A model generated the notes under the pieces. That model saw only the letters and a program-made list of their open reading frames with translations. It was not told where the DNA came from and made no database searches. A DNA stretch of 15,549 nt from CAVZLD01 sp964522605 (GTDB lineage: Bacteria > Planctomycetota > Planctomycetia > Pirellulales > Pirellulaceae): assembly GCA_964522605.1 (NCBI GenBank), contig CAZFWV010000146.1:1-15549 (forward strand). Direction: 5' to 3'. The translations under genes were made by a program, and so were the position numbers. The first letter of the stretch is position 1; the number at the start of each line of letters is the position of its first letter. This document shows, one piece after another, positions 6,310 to 13,941 of the stretch.

Positions 6310-7821
6310 CTATTCAACCGTGATTGCGACAAGGAACGGAGCGGCAGTTTGATCGGCGGAAATAAAGTCCAGGCCCAGAATATTGGCGTCTGGACGTGGG
6401 TTCTCCCAAGTCGTTTTGTAGAGCTGAATGGTCATACCCTTGCGGCGGCTCAGATTGTTCGCACCGCTCCAGGCCACGACGGGACCACCGGTTTCTGACG
6501 CGGGCGGCACGGCAAACCAATCGAGAACATCCTCGCCGAGAATAAGCTGTCTTTCCTCGGACGATCCATCGGAATAACGTAACACGTATTTCCCGATACT
6601 GGTGCCGAACACCTCCTCGTGACCCCATAAAGTCCCGTGCAAGAAATGGATCCGCTCGATGCAGCCTGGTACGGCGATTCCCTCGACTCGCCTGGGGAAG
6701 CGATCAACTTCGTACTTGCCACCTGCGATTTGTACGATGCCGCGGATATCAAACTCGGTGCCACCGAAAGCCTGAATACCCTGTGGCAATTCGGAAAGGT
6801 CGTTGTCGCTGACACTTCCATGCCAGTTGCCTTCGAACCGTGCGTTGTAGAAGTCGGTCAAGTCAATGAGGTTTGCCGAGGCTTGCGCAGATCGCGGAGG
6901 AATCCGAAGCGTTGCCAATTCTTCGCTCCAATCGCTGGGGCGCAATTCCGCCCGTTGGGGACGTTGGACAGCGACTCTCGGATTCGTGCGGCGCGGACGT
7001 GACTGTGCCATCTTCGTAGGCTGGGCCGCGCTGCTCTGATTCGGTCGGCGTGCTGAAATCCAGAACAGGTCGATTCCCAGGATGATTCCAACTACAAGCG
7101 GTGTCAGAAGCACGGCGATCAGGACGACTCGAGCGATCCGCCAAGAGCCGGCAGTGCCAGGTGACGCAACCGGCGACGACGCGACCTCACGTGGAACAAC
7201 TCTTGTCGCTGAGTACGGAAGATTCGCGGCATGCACGACCCTCGTGCGGGACAAGGAATCGTGCCAACCCACTGGATATCTCCCAAGAAAGGACAGGGGT
7301 TCGAATGGGATCAGACGAGCAATTGACCGGCCGACAATCTGCTTGAATGAAGGTTTGTATCCATCGGCAGTCACCACCACCGTTCCCGTAATCAACTTGC
7401 CGAGAGTCTTCTGCCAAATCGACTCTGTGACGACGAAATAGCCTACCCAAGCCCCACACCCGACAACCCAAAAGAACGACTCTGGCAAATCAACGAGTTC
7501 CATCCCCAATACGGATAACAAGATCATCACAACGGCAACGGAAGAACCTACAGCAGGCGTCACGACAAACTGAAGAAACATGCCATCAATTAGGTTGTTG
7601 CAGACCCGCGAACCGCGGGAAGCCACTTGACGCTGTGTAAGGATTGAGTCGCGGACCAAGCGCGAATTGTCACCAGGCTCTTCCCAGCTTGTATAGTCGA
7701 ACTGGGGATCATCGGCGTTTTGGAAGCTGTCATCGACGATCCCATCTTTCGATGTACCGCATCTCCAGCACGCATCGAATTTGTCCTCGCAACTCTCGTT
7801 GCAGTTCTTACAGGCCCACAT
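6310..7821 (-). CDS. Zinc-ribbon, RDD-type membrane protein with C-terminal outside domain
   Basis: A 503-residue protein. Residues 4-21 carry a zinc ribbon (C4, C7, C18, C21, with an extra C11) in the planctomycete form MWACKNC...CWRCGTSKDG. Residues about 68-200 match the RDD family: SRGSRVCNNLIDG with R72 and D79, two membrane helices (about 81-108 and 116-134), and QKTLGKLITGTVVV then ARLIPFEPLSF. A third helix spans about 229-254, which puts the tail outside if the zinc ribbon is cytoplasmic. Residues about 318-503 form a beta-rich domain (FEGNWHG, QGIQAFGGTEFDIRGIVQ, LRYSDGSSEERQLILGEDVLDWF, TAAPFLVAITVE) of a type common in planctomycete proteins and possibly carbohydrate-binding-like. 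ATG 7821 was chosen because GGGAG lies seven bases upstream and the zinc ribbon begins there; the frame runs on to 8148 without domain content. It is first in a likely operon with the HEAT/WD40 gene. A sensor or transport role is inferred. Confidence 0.9.
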   Translation of the reverse strand: MWACKNCNESCEDKFDACWRCGTSKDGIVDDSFQNADDPQFDYTSWEEPGDNSRLVRDSILTQRQVASRGSRVCNNLIDGMFLQFVVTPAVGSSVAVVMILLSVLGMELVDLPESFFWVVGCGAWVGYFVVTESIWQKTLGKLITGTVVVTADGYKPSFKQIVGRSIARLIPFEPLSFLGRYPVGWHDSLSRTRVVHAANLPYSATRVVPREVASSPVASPGTAGSWRIARVVLIAVLLTPLVVGIILGIDLFWISARRPNQSSAAQPTKMAQSRPRRTNPRVAVQRPQRAELRPSDWSEELATLRIPPRSAQASANLIDLTDFYNARFEGNWHGSVSDNDLSELPQGIQAFGGTEFDIRGIVQIAGGKYEVDRFPRRVEGIAVPGCIERIHFLHGTLWGHEEVFGTSIGKYVLRYSDGSSEERQLILGEDVLDWFAVPPASETGGPVVAWSGANNLSRRKGMTIQLYKTTWENPRPDANILGLDFISADQTAAPFLVAITVE

Positions 7822-8202
7822 GTCTGTGCTCCCAAAAACGCGTCCTTTCAGATCTCCAATGGCTCGTTGCGGTCGCTCTTGCCAACAAACGACGGGTGGA
7901 GCCCCCATGGGGAGAAGAATTGACGTCAATCCGCGAAACCGAAAACGATACGTATCACTACCGTCATCCGGTTGGCACGACCGGCGGCACCACACAACCG
8001 CGATGTGACTCGCGACGCGAATGGCCATATTCCTCGAAGAACGACGCGCTGTGACACGTTCATCAGCGGACTCCCGACACCAGAGTGTGGGAAACAACCG
8101 GTCAACCGGCTGCCACACGCCCTCGACGCAAAACTGCCGGGATCCCATCTGGAGAGGCGCATGCCGAAATCACCGCGGCCGCGCAGAACACGTCTAGGCT
8201 GG
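7822..8202. other. Intergenic stretch upstream of the RDD gene, no supported gene
   Basis: No gene is supported. The stretch just upstream of the RDD start carries three perfect palindromes: CCCCATGGGG (7903-7912), ATTGACGTCAAT (7919-7930) and GATACGTATC (7947-7956). They are 82 to 135 nt before the start codon and could be operator sites. Further up, GTGTGG (8085-8090) and CCACAC (8113-8118) flank two CAACCGG repeats. The rest, to the end of the broken integrase, shows nothing I recognise. Confidence 0.4.
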
Positions 8203-9194
8203 CTATTGTGCTGACGTACCCGGATCGATTTCACGGCTCTTTGTCGGACGATTGTCACGTACCTCGCCGTTGCAGGCGATCCAGCCATTGGCCGATCCCG
8301 AGAATTCGCGAAAATGGTCTCCGAAATGTAACGCGGCTCCTCCCGGCTCCGGCAACGCCCGAATCGCCGCCGTCTGATCGTGTAGCTCGACGTGCGTGTA
8401 GGTTTGGAGCGTCAGCCGGATGTCGGAGTGGCGGGCTAGCGTCTGGGCCATCTTGGGTGAGATGCCGGCGCGCTCCAGGCTGGTAATGAAGAGGTGACGG
8501 CAGTAGTGGAAGTCGGCGTAGAGGCCGTCGTGGTCTTTATAGGCCAGGAAGTCGGATTGTTCCCGCTCTTCCCGTTGCCGCTCGGTCTGGGCCTCGTCAA
8601 TCCACTTCTTCCTGGCGGCTTCCAGATCCGTCCGCATCATCTTGTAGGTTCTTCGGTCCTTGCCGCCGGGAACACGGTCGGAGACGGGAAAGAGGGGTGC
8701 GTCTGGTTTCAGATCAGGTTTGCCTGAGATCCACACCTTTAGCTGTTCATGTTGAGACGCGCGAGGTAAGTCAGTGCGTCCATCGATGTACGACGGTCGC
8801 GAACGAGCCAACGTGTGAACGACTTGGCACTCTTGAGATAATGATTGCGAGTTTGTACGCTGCGGCCCGCACGCTGCAGCTCTGCCAGAAACTCCAAGGC
8901 ACCGGTGGCCAAGATGTCGCGGACCCAGCGCCACTTGCATTCGGTAATCATCTTCTGGACCTGATTGTGGGCGGTCAGCACCTGCTTCGGCGTCACGCCC
9001 TTGTTCTGCAAGTACTTCCGATACTCGGACAGATGCTGAATCAGAGGTCGCTTCCGATGAATGTCCGCCGGATCAGCCAAGCCGGCCTCCTCGCGTTCGA
9101 CCTGGCGCACCAGTTCATTGAGCATCGTCTGGGCCGATTTCTTGTCCGCCGACAGCGGATGGCGGGCCCTATGCGACGTGCCGGGATGAGCCAT
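8203..9194 (-). pseudogene. Tyrosine integrase, broken by internal deletion and frame change
   Basis: Two overlapping minus frames together make one integrase. Frame A (9194 to 8739) has the N-terminal and core-binding region: LNELVRQVEREEAGLADP, HLSEYRKYLQNKGVT, NHYLKSAKSFTRWLVRDRR. Frame B, meaningful from about 8745 to 8203, has the catalytic C-terminal half: KPDAPLFPVSDR, DLEAARKKWIDEA, then FHYCRH (H-x-x-R, 8508-8497), ARHSDI (H at 8430) and the tyrosine in TYTHV (8400-8398). Between LARLN of A and QLKVWISGKP of B, intact relatives carry about 100 residues with the first catalytic arginine and a lysine; here they are missing, so the enzyme cannot work. Frame A may start earlier, since PPARVIAIRKGGDDFV continues upstream of ATG 9194 with no stop until about 9350. 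It is the best evidence that this region entered by site-specific integration. Confidence 0.85.
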
Positions 9195-9377
9195 GACGAA
9201 ATCATCGCCGCCCTTACGAATCGCGATGACACGGGCCGGTGGCCAAAACGTTCGCCCCAGGCCGCGACGTTTGCGCCGTGGTGCGTCGGGCTGGCCCGCT
9301 TGGCAAAGGAATCCACCCTGGCGAAAACGCCGCGTGTCGCGGCACGGTCACCAAGCGAGTCCGGAACGTTAGCTGCC

Positions 9378-10571
9378 TTACACAGAACCAAGCCTGCCAG
9401 GCGGGCGCGCCGGGAGGTCAGTATCCTCGGCCAGGACTTTCAGATAGTCCTGATAGGCGTACACGCGGTCGCGCTGTTTGCCCGTGATTTCGTGCAGGAT
9501 TCCGGCATCGCACAAGGCCTTGATCGCCTTGGTTGCAGTCGGCTTGGTCGTTTCAAGCAACTCTTGCGTCTTGGCAAGCGTTACCATCGGATGCTCCGGC
9601 AGCAGATCGAACAGCCGCACCGCTGGAATGGTCGTGGCCTTGTGATTGACGACGGCCTGCCGGTCCTTTCCCAGCAACGCGTGCAATCGTCGCGCGGCGT
9701 CGACACCGTCTTCCGCCGAGTCGCGAACGCAATCCAGAAAAAACTGTGTCCATCCTTCCCAGTCCCCTTCGCTACGCACCAGGTCCAGGTGTCGGTAGTA
9801 ATCCTCGCGATGCTGTTTGAACGGCAGGCTCAAGTACAGGATCGGCAAGGACAACAGATTCCAGTGTTGCAGCAGCAGCGTCATGAGCAGTCGCCCGATC
9901 CGACCGTTGCCGTCCAGGAAGGGGTGAATGGTCTCGAACTGAACGTGTGCCAGCCCGATACGCACCAGTGGCGGCAGCGGATCATCCTGGTGCAGCCAGT
10001 TATCCAAAGCGGCCAACGCTTCAGGAACGGAATCGGGTGGCGGCGGTACGAAGTGGGCGTTGCCGGGACGTGTTCCACCGATCCAATTCTGCGTGGTACG
10101 GATCTGACCCGGCGATTTCTCCGATCCGCGAGCGCCTTTCATCAGCCGCTGATGCATGGAGCAAAGCAGCCGCGTGCACAACGGCAATCCCTTGGGCTTG
10201 GCCATCTGCCGTCGAGCGAACGCCAGCGCATCGACGTAATTGCATACCTCCTCAACATCGTCGGGCCGACTCGCCTGCTGGGTCGCCTCGTGGACCAACA
10301 CATCCTCCAAGGTGGCTTGCGTCCCTTCGATCTGCGACGAGACCAAGGCTTCTTTGCGGACGAACCCGTACAGGAACCAACCCGTGCTGGGCACCATCGC
10401 TGCCGCGACTTCCAGTTTGCCGATCGCCGCCGTCGCATCGGCGAGCAATCGCTGGAGATCATCGGTGATCTGCAATGGTGGCCGCCGGGGTGGGAGCGGG
10501 TACGGAATGAATGCTCGGACCTTCTCTCCACCCGCGGTTGTGATGCGGTGGGTGCCAGTTGTGCGTTTCAT
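9378..10571 (-). CDS. fic: Fic family protein (class II AMP-transferase type)
   Basis: A 397-residue Fic enzyme. The Fic motif HPFLDGNGRIGR is complete at residues 216-227: H216 is the catalytic base, D220 the metal ligand, G221 to R227 the ATP-phosphate loop. Such enzymes usually transfer AMP from ATP to a hydroxyl of a target protein. The N-terminal Fic_N region (about 25-100) contains SSQIEGT, fitting the inhibitory (S/T)xxxE(G/N) motif with S78, E82 and G83, so this is class II, self-inhibited by an N-terminal helix. NWIGGTRPGNAHFVPPPP (163-180) fits the flap that aligns the target. Residues about 310-380 look like a winged-helix (KTQELLETTKPTATKAIKALCDAGIL), suggesting DNA binding and self-regulation. 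ATG 10571 has only a distant AAGAAGG. It is intact although the neighbouring integrase and DUF433 are broken. No adjacent antitoxin gene is seen. Confidence 0.93.
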   Translation of the reverse strand: MKRTTGTHRITTAGGEKVRAFIPYPLPPRRPPLQITDDLQRLLADATAAIGKLEVAAAMVPSTGWFLYGFVRKEALVSSQIEGTQATLEDVLVHEATQQASRPDDVEEVCNYVDALAFARRQMAKPKGLPLCTRLLCSMHQRLMKGARGSEKSPGQIRTTQNWIGGTRPGNAHFVPPPPDSVPEALAALDNWLHQDDPLPPLVRIGLAHVQFETIHPFLDGNGRIGRLLMTLLLQHWNLLSLPILYLSLPFKQHREDYYRHLDLVRSEGDWEGWTQFFLDCVRDSAEDGVDAARRLHALLGKDRQAVVNHKATTIPAVRLFDLLPEHPMVTLAKTQELLETTKPTATKAIKALCDAGILHEITGKQRDRVYAYQDYLKVLAEDTDLPARPPGRLGSV

Positions 10572-10586
10572 CCGTGGTCAAGCCTT

Positions 10587-10657
10587 CTTGCCTACGAGGA
10601 TCCCCTAGTAAAGGTATCTTGCCTTACGAGACGGCTTAGTCAAGCCCGCTTTACTAG
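10587..10657 (-). promoter_or_regulatory. Inverted and direct repeats upstream of the Fic gene
   Basis: CTAGTAAAG (10605-10613) and CTTTACTAG (10649-10657) are a perfect 9-bp inverted repeat with a 35-nt loop. CTTGCCTACGAG (10587-10598) and CTTGCCTTACGAG (10618-10630) are near-identical direct repeats about 31 nt apart, roughly three helical turns. All lie 15-86 nt upstream of the Fic ATG, so they could be operators, perhaps for the winged-helix part of Fic itself (inference). Confidence 0.35.
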
Positions 10658-10686
10658 CGACGAGGAGGGCAAACGGGTTCGACGGC

Positions 10687-10714
10687 CGAAGAAAACGCCA
10701 CCCAGGGCGGCGTT
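10687..10714 (-). terminator. Intrinsic terminator of the DUF433 remnant
   Basis: Read on the minus strand, AACGCCGCC-CTG-GGTGGCGTT (10714 down to 10694) is a 9-bp stem with one G-T wobble and a 3-nt loop, running into TTTTCTTC. It lies 62 nt beyond the stop of the short DUF433 ORF and 123 nt before the Fic start, so the two are probably separate transcription units. Confidence 0.6.
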
Positions 10715-10775
10715 GAGGGGGAAAGAAGTGGTTTCCGCGCGGCTATCCGGCCTTGTTCTTGCTGCTGATGGACAT

Positions 10776-10931
10776 TCAGATTTTCCTCGGATGGACGATC
10801 TCTTCGATGCCCATTCCCTGACGGTAGCAACTCAGAATCGTAGCGACTCGCACCCGGGTATTCGTCACCACGGGCTGTCCACCACACCGAGCCGGGTCGC
10901 TCTCGATATTGCGATAGTCGAGTTTTGGCAT
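10776..10931 (-). CDS. DUF433-like antitoxin-type protein, truncated (51 aa)
   Basis: From ATG 10931 the frame encodes 51 residues including RNIESDPARCGGQPVVTNTR, VRVATILSCYRQ and GMGIEEIVH. This is the N-terminal two thirds of the DUF433 (VapB-like) pattern GGxPxxxxTRxxVxxIL...GxxxEEI. Members are normally about 75 to 115 residues and go on with a YPxL helix; here the frame ends after IVHPRKI. The usual GT before the arginine is NT. AAGGA eight bases upstream of the ATG is a good ribosome site, so the start is genuine. DUF433 proteins often pair with a PIN-like toxin of the DUF5615 type, and none is present. It is probably a decayed antitoxin left after the toxin was lost, though a functional short form cannot be excluded. 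Confidence 0.65.
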   Translation of the reverse strand: MPKLDYRNIESDPARCGGQPVVTNTRVRVATILSCYRQGMGIEEIVHPRKI

Positions 10932-11034
10932 GAAAGGTATCCTTCTTCGCTCATAACTGCATCAAGTGATTCTATCATCCGACTGCGGCATCGCCTAAGC
11001 TTGCCGCGGTCAGAACGCCATAGCCAAAGCTGCA

Positions 11035-11056
11035 ATGTGGCACAGATGTGGCACAG
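11035..11056. repeat. Perfect tandem duplication of an 11-bp unit
   Basis: ATGTGGCACAG occurs twice in immediate succession (11035-11045 and 11046-11056) upstream of the accessory genes. It could be a protein-binding site or, given the nearby integrase remnant, part of an attachment site; neither role is shown by the sequence. Confidence 0.5.
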
Positions 11057-11412
11057 AACCCTTGATCAACGGTGCTATCCGGCAGATTCTCGACATCGAC
11101 TTTGGCTTTGCAGAGTGGTGCGCTGACGTGCGAAACGCTCCTCGTCTAGTTCAAGGCAACACCACAGCTCTGTTCCAACAGTCCGCCTCGCGTTCTATTC
11201 ACTGCGGCGCAGCCCGTAGTCCTCAGAAAGGAACCGGATTCCGACGAATGCCGGACTCCCGTTGATCGTTCCGGACCATGAACTGCGCCGCCGTCAGTAA
11301 GACCAAAGCGGGGCGTGCACGGCTTCGCAGCTTTTTCCAAAATTCGAGAGAAACCGTGATGGATCTCCTGTAGGGAATCCGGATTGAGGGATGAGACCCG
11401 ATCGCGGTCTTT

Positions 11413-11453
11413 CCTCGACGGTCCTCGTCGAGGTGTAAGTCCTTAAATTGTCG
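11413..11453. promoter_or_regulatory. Inverted repeat with extra half-site upstream of the esterase
   Basis: CCTCGAC (11413-11419) and GTCGAGG (11427-11433) form a perfect 7-bp inverted repeat, and a further GTCGAGG lies about 13 nt downstream in TTGTCGAGGTTT. The group is 40 to 77 nt before the esterase ATG, suited to an operator or a leader hairpin. Confidence 0.35.
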
Positions 11454-11489
11454 AGGTTTGGATACAGACCAAAGTTCAGGAGGTTCCCT

Positions 11490-13049
11490 ATGCAACGCTG
11501 GATCATCAACACGCTGACCCTGATCTTCAGTTTGCCTTGGCCGGCTCATTGCCTGGCGCAGAGCTACGAAAATCGGGTCTATCAGGAGGAGAACGGCCGG
11601 CGGATGAGCTATCGACTGTGGCTGCCTCCCGGCCACGATGAACCGGGCCGAGAGTTTCCTCTGATCGTCTGGCTGCACGGAACCGGCGGCAGCAGTTCGT
11701 CGATCCCGCAGGGCATCATCAATGCCGCCCAGACCGAACGGTTTGCTGCCTACGTTGTGTCACCTCAGGGATCTGCTCCAGGACCTAACGAATGGTGGTG
11801 GGCGACATGCCATTTTGCGGGAAGCACGCTTAACTGTCCGCCCGGGCTGTCCCGCAACATGGAATCGGTCCTGGGAATTGTGGACCAATTAAGTGGTGAG
11901 TTCGGGGTCGACGAAAGCCGTCGCTTCGTCAGCGGGTATTCGGCGGGAGGCATGGGCGCGATCGAGGTGGTCGCGAGGCGGCCGGATGTGTTCTCGACCG
12001 CCGTCAGCATCTCCGGAGGATATCCAGCCGGTGACATCCTAGACTGGCAAGACGCCCGCGTGTGGACCTTACACGGTAATAGCGACAATGTGATCCCGGT
12101 AGCCGCATCTCGTTATGCCGTGGACAAGATTGAAAAGCTCGGTGGCTCGGCACTTCATCTGGAGTATCCCGGCGGGCATGAGGCCAGCTACCGCACCAAC
12201 TTCTTCAACGACCCCGATGGCGAACTCTATCCGTGGCTCTTCGAGGGAGTTGAACCCACCCTGGCGCCGTTGCTGTACAACCCGTTAAATGGAAATGTCA
12301 AGATTGATGCTTCCGTCGCGCCGGGTGGACAGATCTCTAGCCTCTACTTGTCTTCGGCCACCGACCTGGCAACTCCCTCCATCAGCAGTATCAACGGAGA
12401 CGAGCTCGATATCAGACGCCGATCGATCCGGTACTCGGCCAGCGATGACGGATTTGAAGGCACCGTTGATCTGGGAAACATTCTGCCAACAGATCTCGAC
12501 TTCAACGGACTGCACAACGCACTGCAAACCTATTACTACAATTCTCCCGCGTCGTCTCAGCGAAACCGGCCGTTTCGCCTATTGACCCTTCTGCCTGGCG
12601 ATTTTGACGCCGACCGGATCCTGACCGTGAACGACATCGACCAGCTTGCCCACCAGATCGCCGTCGGTTCGGATAACCTTGATTTCGATCTGAACAACGA
12701 TCAGACGGTCGACGCTGCGGACCTTTCCGTTTGGGTGAAAGATCTCGGCCAGACCTGGTACGGCGACGCGAATCTCGATGGCGCATTCGATTCGGATGAC
12801 CTAGTCGCCGTACTGACTAGCGGTGAGTACGAAGATGGCATCCCGGGCAACTCGATGTGGTCGGAAGGTGACTGGGATGCGGACGGTGAATTTGCGTCGG
12901 GGGATTTGGTCATCGCCTTGCAGGACGGGGGATACGAACAGGGGGCGGTGGCAGCGACCGCAGCCGTACCGGAACCATCTGCAGCGGTGATGCTGATCCT
13001 GGGCCTCGCCGGCTTCGTCTCGCGAACCGGCCGCGCGAGGAACGCTTGA
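11490..13049 (+). CDS. Secreted alpha/beta-hydrolase esterase with dockerin repeats and PEP-CTERM
   Basis: A 519-residue exported hydrolase. Residues 1-23 are a signal peptide. Residues about 30-255 are an alpha/beta-hydrolase of the polyhydroxybutyrate-depolymerase/feruloyl-esterase kind: HGTGG (63-67) for the oxyanion hole, nucleophile S151 in GYSAGG, D199 in HGNSDN and H230 in GGHEASY. A linker with beta structure follows. Residues about 370-484 carry four calcium-loop repeats (GDFDADRILTVNDID, DFDLNNDQTVDAADL, GDANLDGAFDSDDL, GDWDADGEFASGDL), the dockerin-type arrangement of planctomycete exported proteins. VPEPSAAVMLILGLAGFV and a basic end (493-519) form the PEP-CTERM tag for exosortase. 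AGGAGG six bases before ATG 11490 fixes the start over an upstream in-frame ATG at 11448. The likely substrate is an ester in a polysaccharide or polyester; it is not identifiable from sequence. The catalytic residues all look intact. Confidence 0.93.
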   Translation: MQRWIINTLTLIFSLPWPAHCLAQSYENRVYQEENGRRMSYRLWLPPGHDEPGREFPLIVWLHGTGGSSSSIPQGIINAAQTERFAAYVVSPQGSAPGPNEWWWATCHFAGSTLNCPPGLSRNMESVLGIVDQLSGEFGVDESRRFVSGYSAGGMGAIEVVARRPDVFSTAVSISGGYPAGDILDWQDARVWTLHGNSDNVIPVAASRYAVDKIEKLGGSALHLEYPGGHEASYRTNFFNDPDGELYPWLFEGVEPTLAPLLYNPLNGNVKIDASVAPGGQISSLYLSSATDLATPSISSINGDELDIRRRSIRYSASDDGFEGTVDLGNILPTDLDFNGLHNALQTYYYNSPASSQRNRPFRLLTLLPGDFDADRILTVNDIDQLAHQIAVGSDNLDFDLNNDQTVDAADLSVWVKDLGQTWYGDANLDGAFDSDDLVAVLTSGEYEDGIPGNSMWSEGDWDADGEFASGDLVIALQDGGYEQGAVAATAAVPEPSAAVMLILGLAGFVSRTGRARNA

Positions 13050-13407
13050 AGTAAGCTGGCAGACGATTCGTGTTTGGACGCAATGCGATTCTTGAAGTTG
13101 CGTATTTCCCGATCCCGCGTGGGGGAAACGCCACCCAAAGGCCGGAGGAGGCGGTCGCGGCGATCAACAAGGATCTGGCGCCCTGATGTCCAGCCCTCTC
13201 ACCCACGTTCCCTCTGCCCTCAGTAGACAAGTTGTGGCAGGAAATCGCGACTGAGCTAGACGTTACATCGCCGGCTTCCGTCTGCGATTCCTCAACTCTG
13301 GCGCATGACAATGCTCCCACCCAACCCGGTTACAGCCAGGCATAATCGAAACAGGACGCTCTTGCATACGCGTGCCGGGCCTCCGCTCGGCGACGGACAT
13401 GGACCGC
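13050..13407. other. Intergenic stretch between convergent genes, no supported gene
   Basis: No supported gene. A hairpin with arms at 13100-13110 (GCGTATTTCCC) and 13121-13131 (GGGGGAAACGC), one base bulged, lies about 50 nt after the esterase stop and may end its transcript, but no T-run follows. Short open frames on both strands lack start signals. Confidence 0.4.
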
Positions 13408-13941
13408 CTAATTCCGAGATCGTTCGCTTCGCTTCAGCGTCACATGCATGTCGGGTTGTTCCGACGTACCGCGCCGCCGATTCGCAACATGGATCGTCAC
13501 TTCATCGCCGTCCACCTTCCATGTGACTGCAGCACTTGACTTCGTCCCGTCAGCGTTCACTCCCGCACTTTCGTACGTCAGCGTGCCGTCCTTCAATTGG
13601 GTAACATCACCTTCCAGGACTTCGTCGGGCCAGAACCCCCATATCTTGACCTTCTGGTTCTCCCCACTGTAGCCCACGATCACGGTACCGACATGGGTTC
13701 GCTCATTCTCGCCCCGGATCGAAAACTGGAACTGCCCAAAGCTATTGTTCGACGTCCATCGGCCCCACACGTTCAACGTTGCCTCCGTATCGGGCAGTTC
13801 GCCTTCCCAAAACCCCATGAATGGTTCCAGCCCTTGAATGTGCTGCTGTTGAGAGGGTAGCTCTTGAGCCTTGCCAATACCGGCGAGTGTTGCGACAACG
13901 ACAACGGAAAGAGAAAACACCGTACATCTGCGCATCAACAT
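13408..13941 (-). CDS. Small secreted lipocalin-like (DUF1579-like) protein
   Basis: A 177-residue protein with a signal peptide (about 1-25, hydrophobic core FSLSVVVVATLAGIG, cleavage near KA-QE). The mature part contains LEPFMGFWEGELPD, IVGYSGENQKVKIWGFWPD and ESAGVNADGTKSSAAVTWKVDGDE. This is the pattern of the small beta-barrel proteins annotated DUF1579-like or, in planctomycetes, associated with SgcJ/SnoaL-type proteins, where a 'GxWxGE' start is followed by 'GVxxDGTKxSA'. Their role is mostly unknown; small-ligand binding is suggested by the fold. ATG 13941 is preceded by AGGAG seven bases upstream. A good promoter lies about 65 nt upstream (separate entry). The gene converges on the esterase and is divergent from the next PEP-CTERM gene. 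No lipobox is seen, so the product is probably periplasmic or released. Confidence 0.85.
   Translation of the reverse strand: MLMRRCTVFSLSVVVVATLAGIGKAQELPSQQQHIQGLEPFMGFWEGELPDTEATLNVWGRWTSNNSFGQFQFSIRGENERTHVGTVIVGYSGENQKVKIWGFWPDEVLEGDVTQLKDGTLTYESAGVNADGTKSSAAVTWKVDGDEVTIHVANRRRGTSEQPDMHVTLKRSERSRN

Larger units (their letters stand above)
10932..11489. other. Intergenic stretch upstream of the esterase, no supported gene
   Basis: No gene is supported on either strand. It holds a perfect tandem duplication of ATGTGGCACAG (11035-11056) and an inverted repeat at 11413-11433, listed separately. A plus frame from 11035 (76 codons) has no ribosome site or recognisable domain. It contains the right boundary of the accessory region, but I cannot locate that boundary. 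Confidence 0.45.

Noticed and set aside
7301..7316. GGTTCGAAT, resembling a tRNA T-loop
   Set aside because: It lies inside the RDD coding sequence, and no acceptor stem or anticodon arm can be built around it.
7822..8148. 109-codon upstream extension of the RDD gene
   Set aside because: The extension has no domain or signal peptide. The zinc ribbon starts at 7821 behind a good ribosome site, as in related planctomycete proteins.
8697..11126. 809-codon plus-strand open frame
   Set aside because: It is exactly antisense to the Fic gene, the integrase remnant and the DUF433 ORF, has no recognisable domain, and has the arginine/glutamine-rich make-up of a shadow frame.
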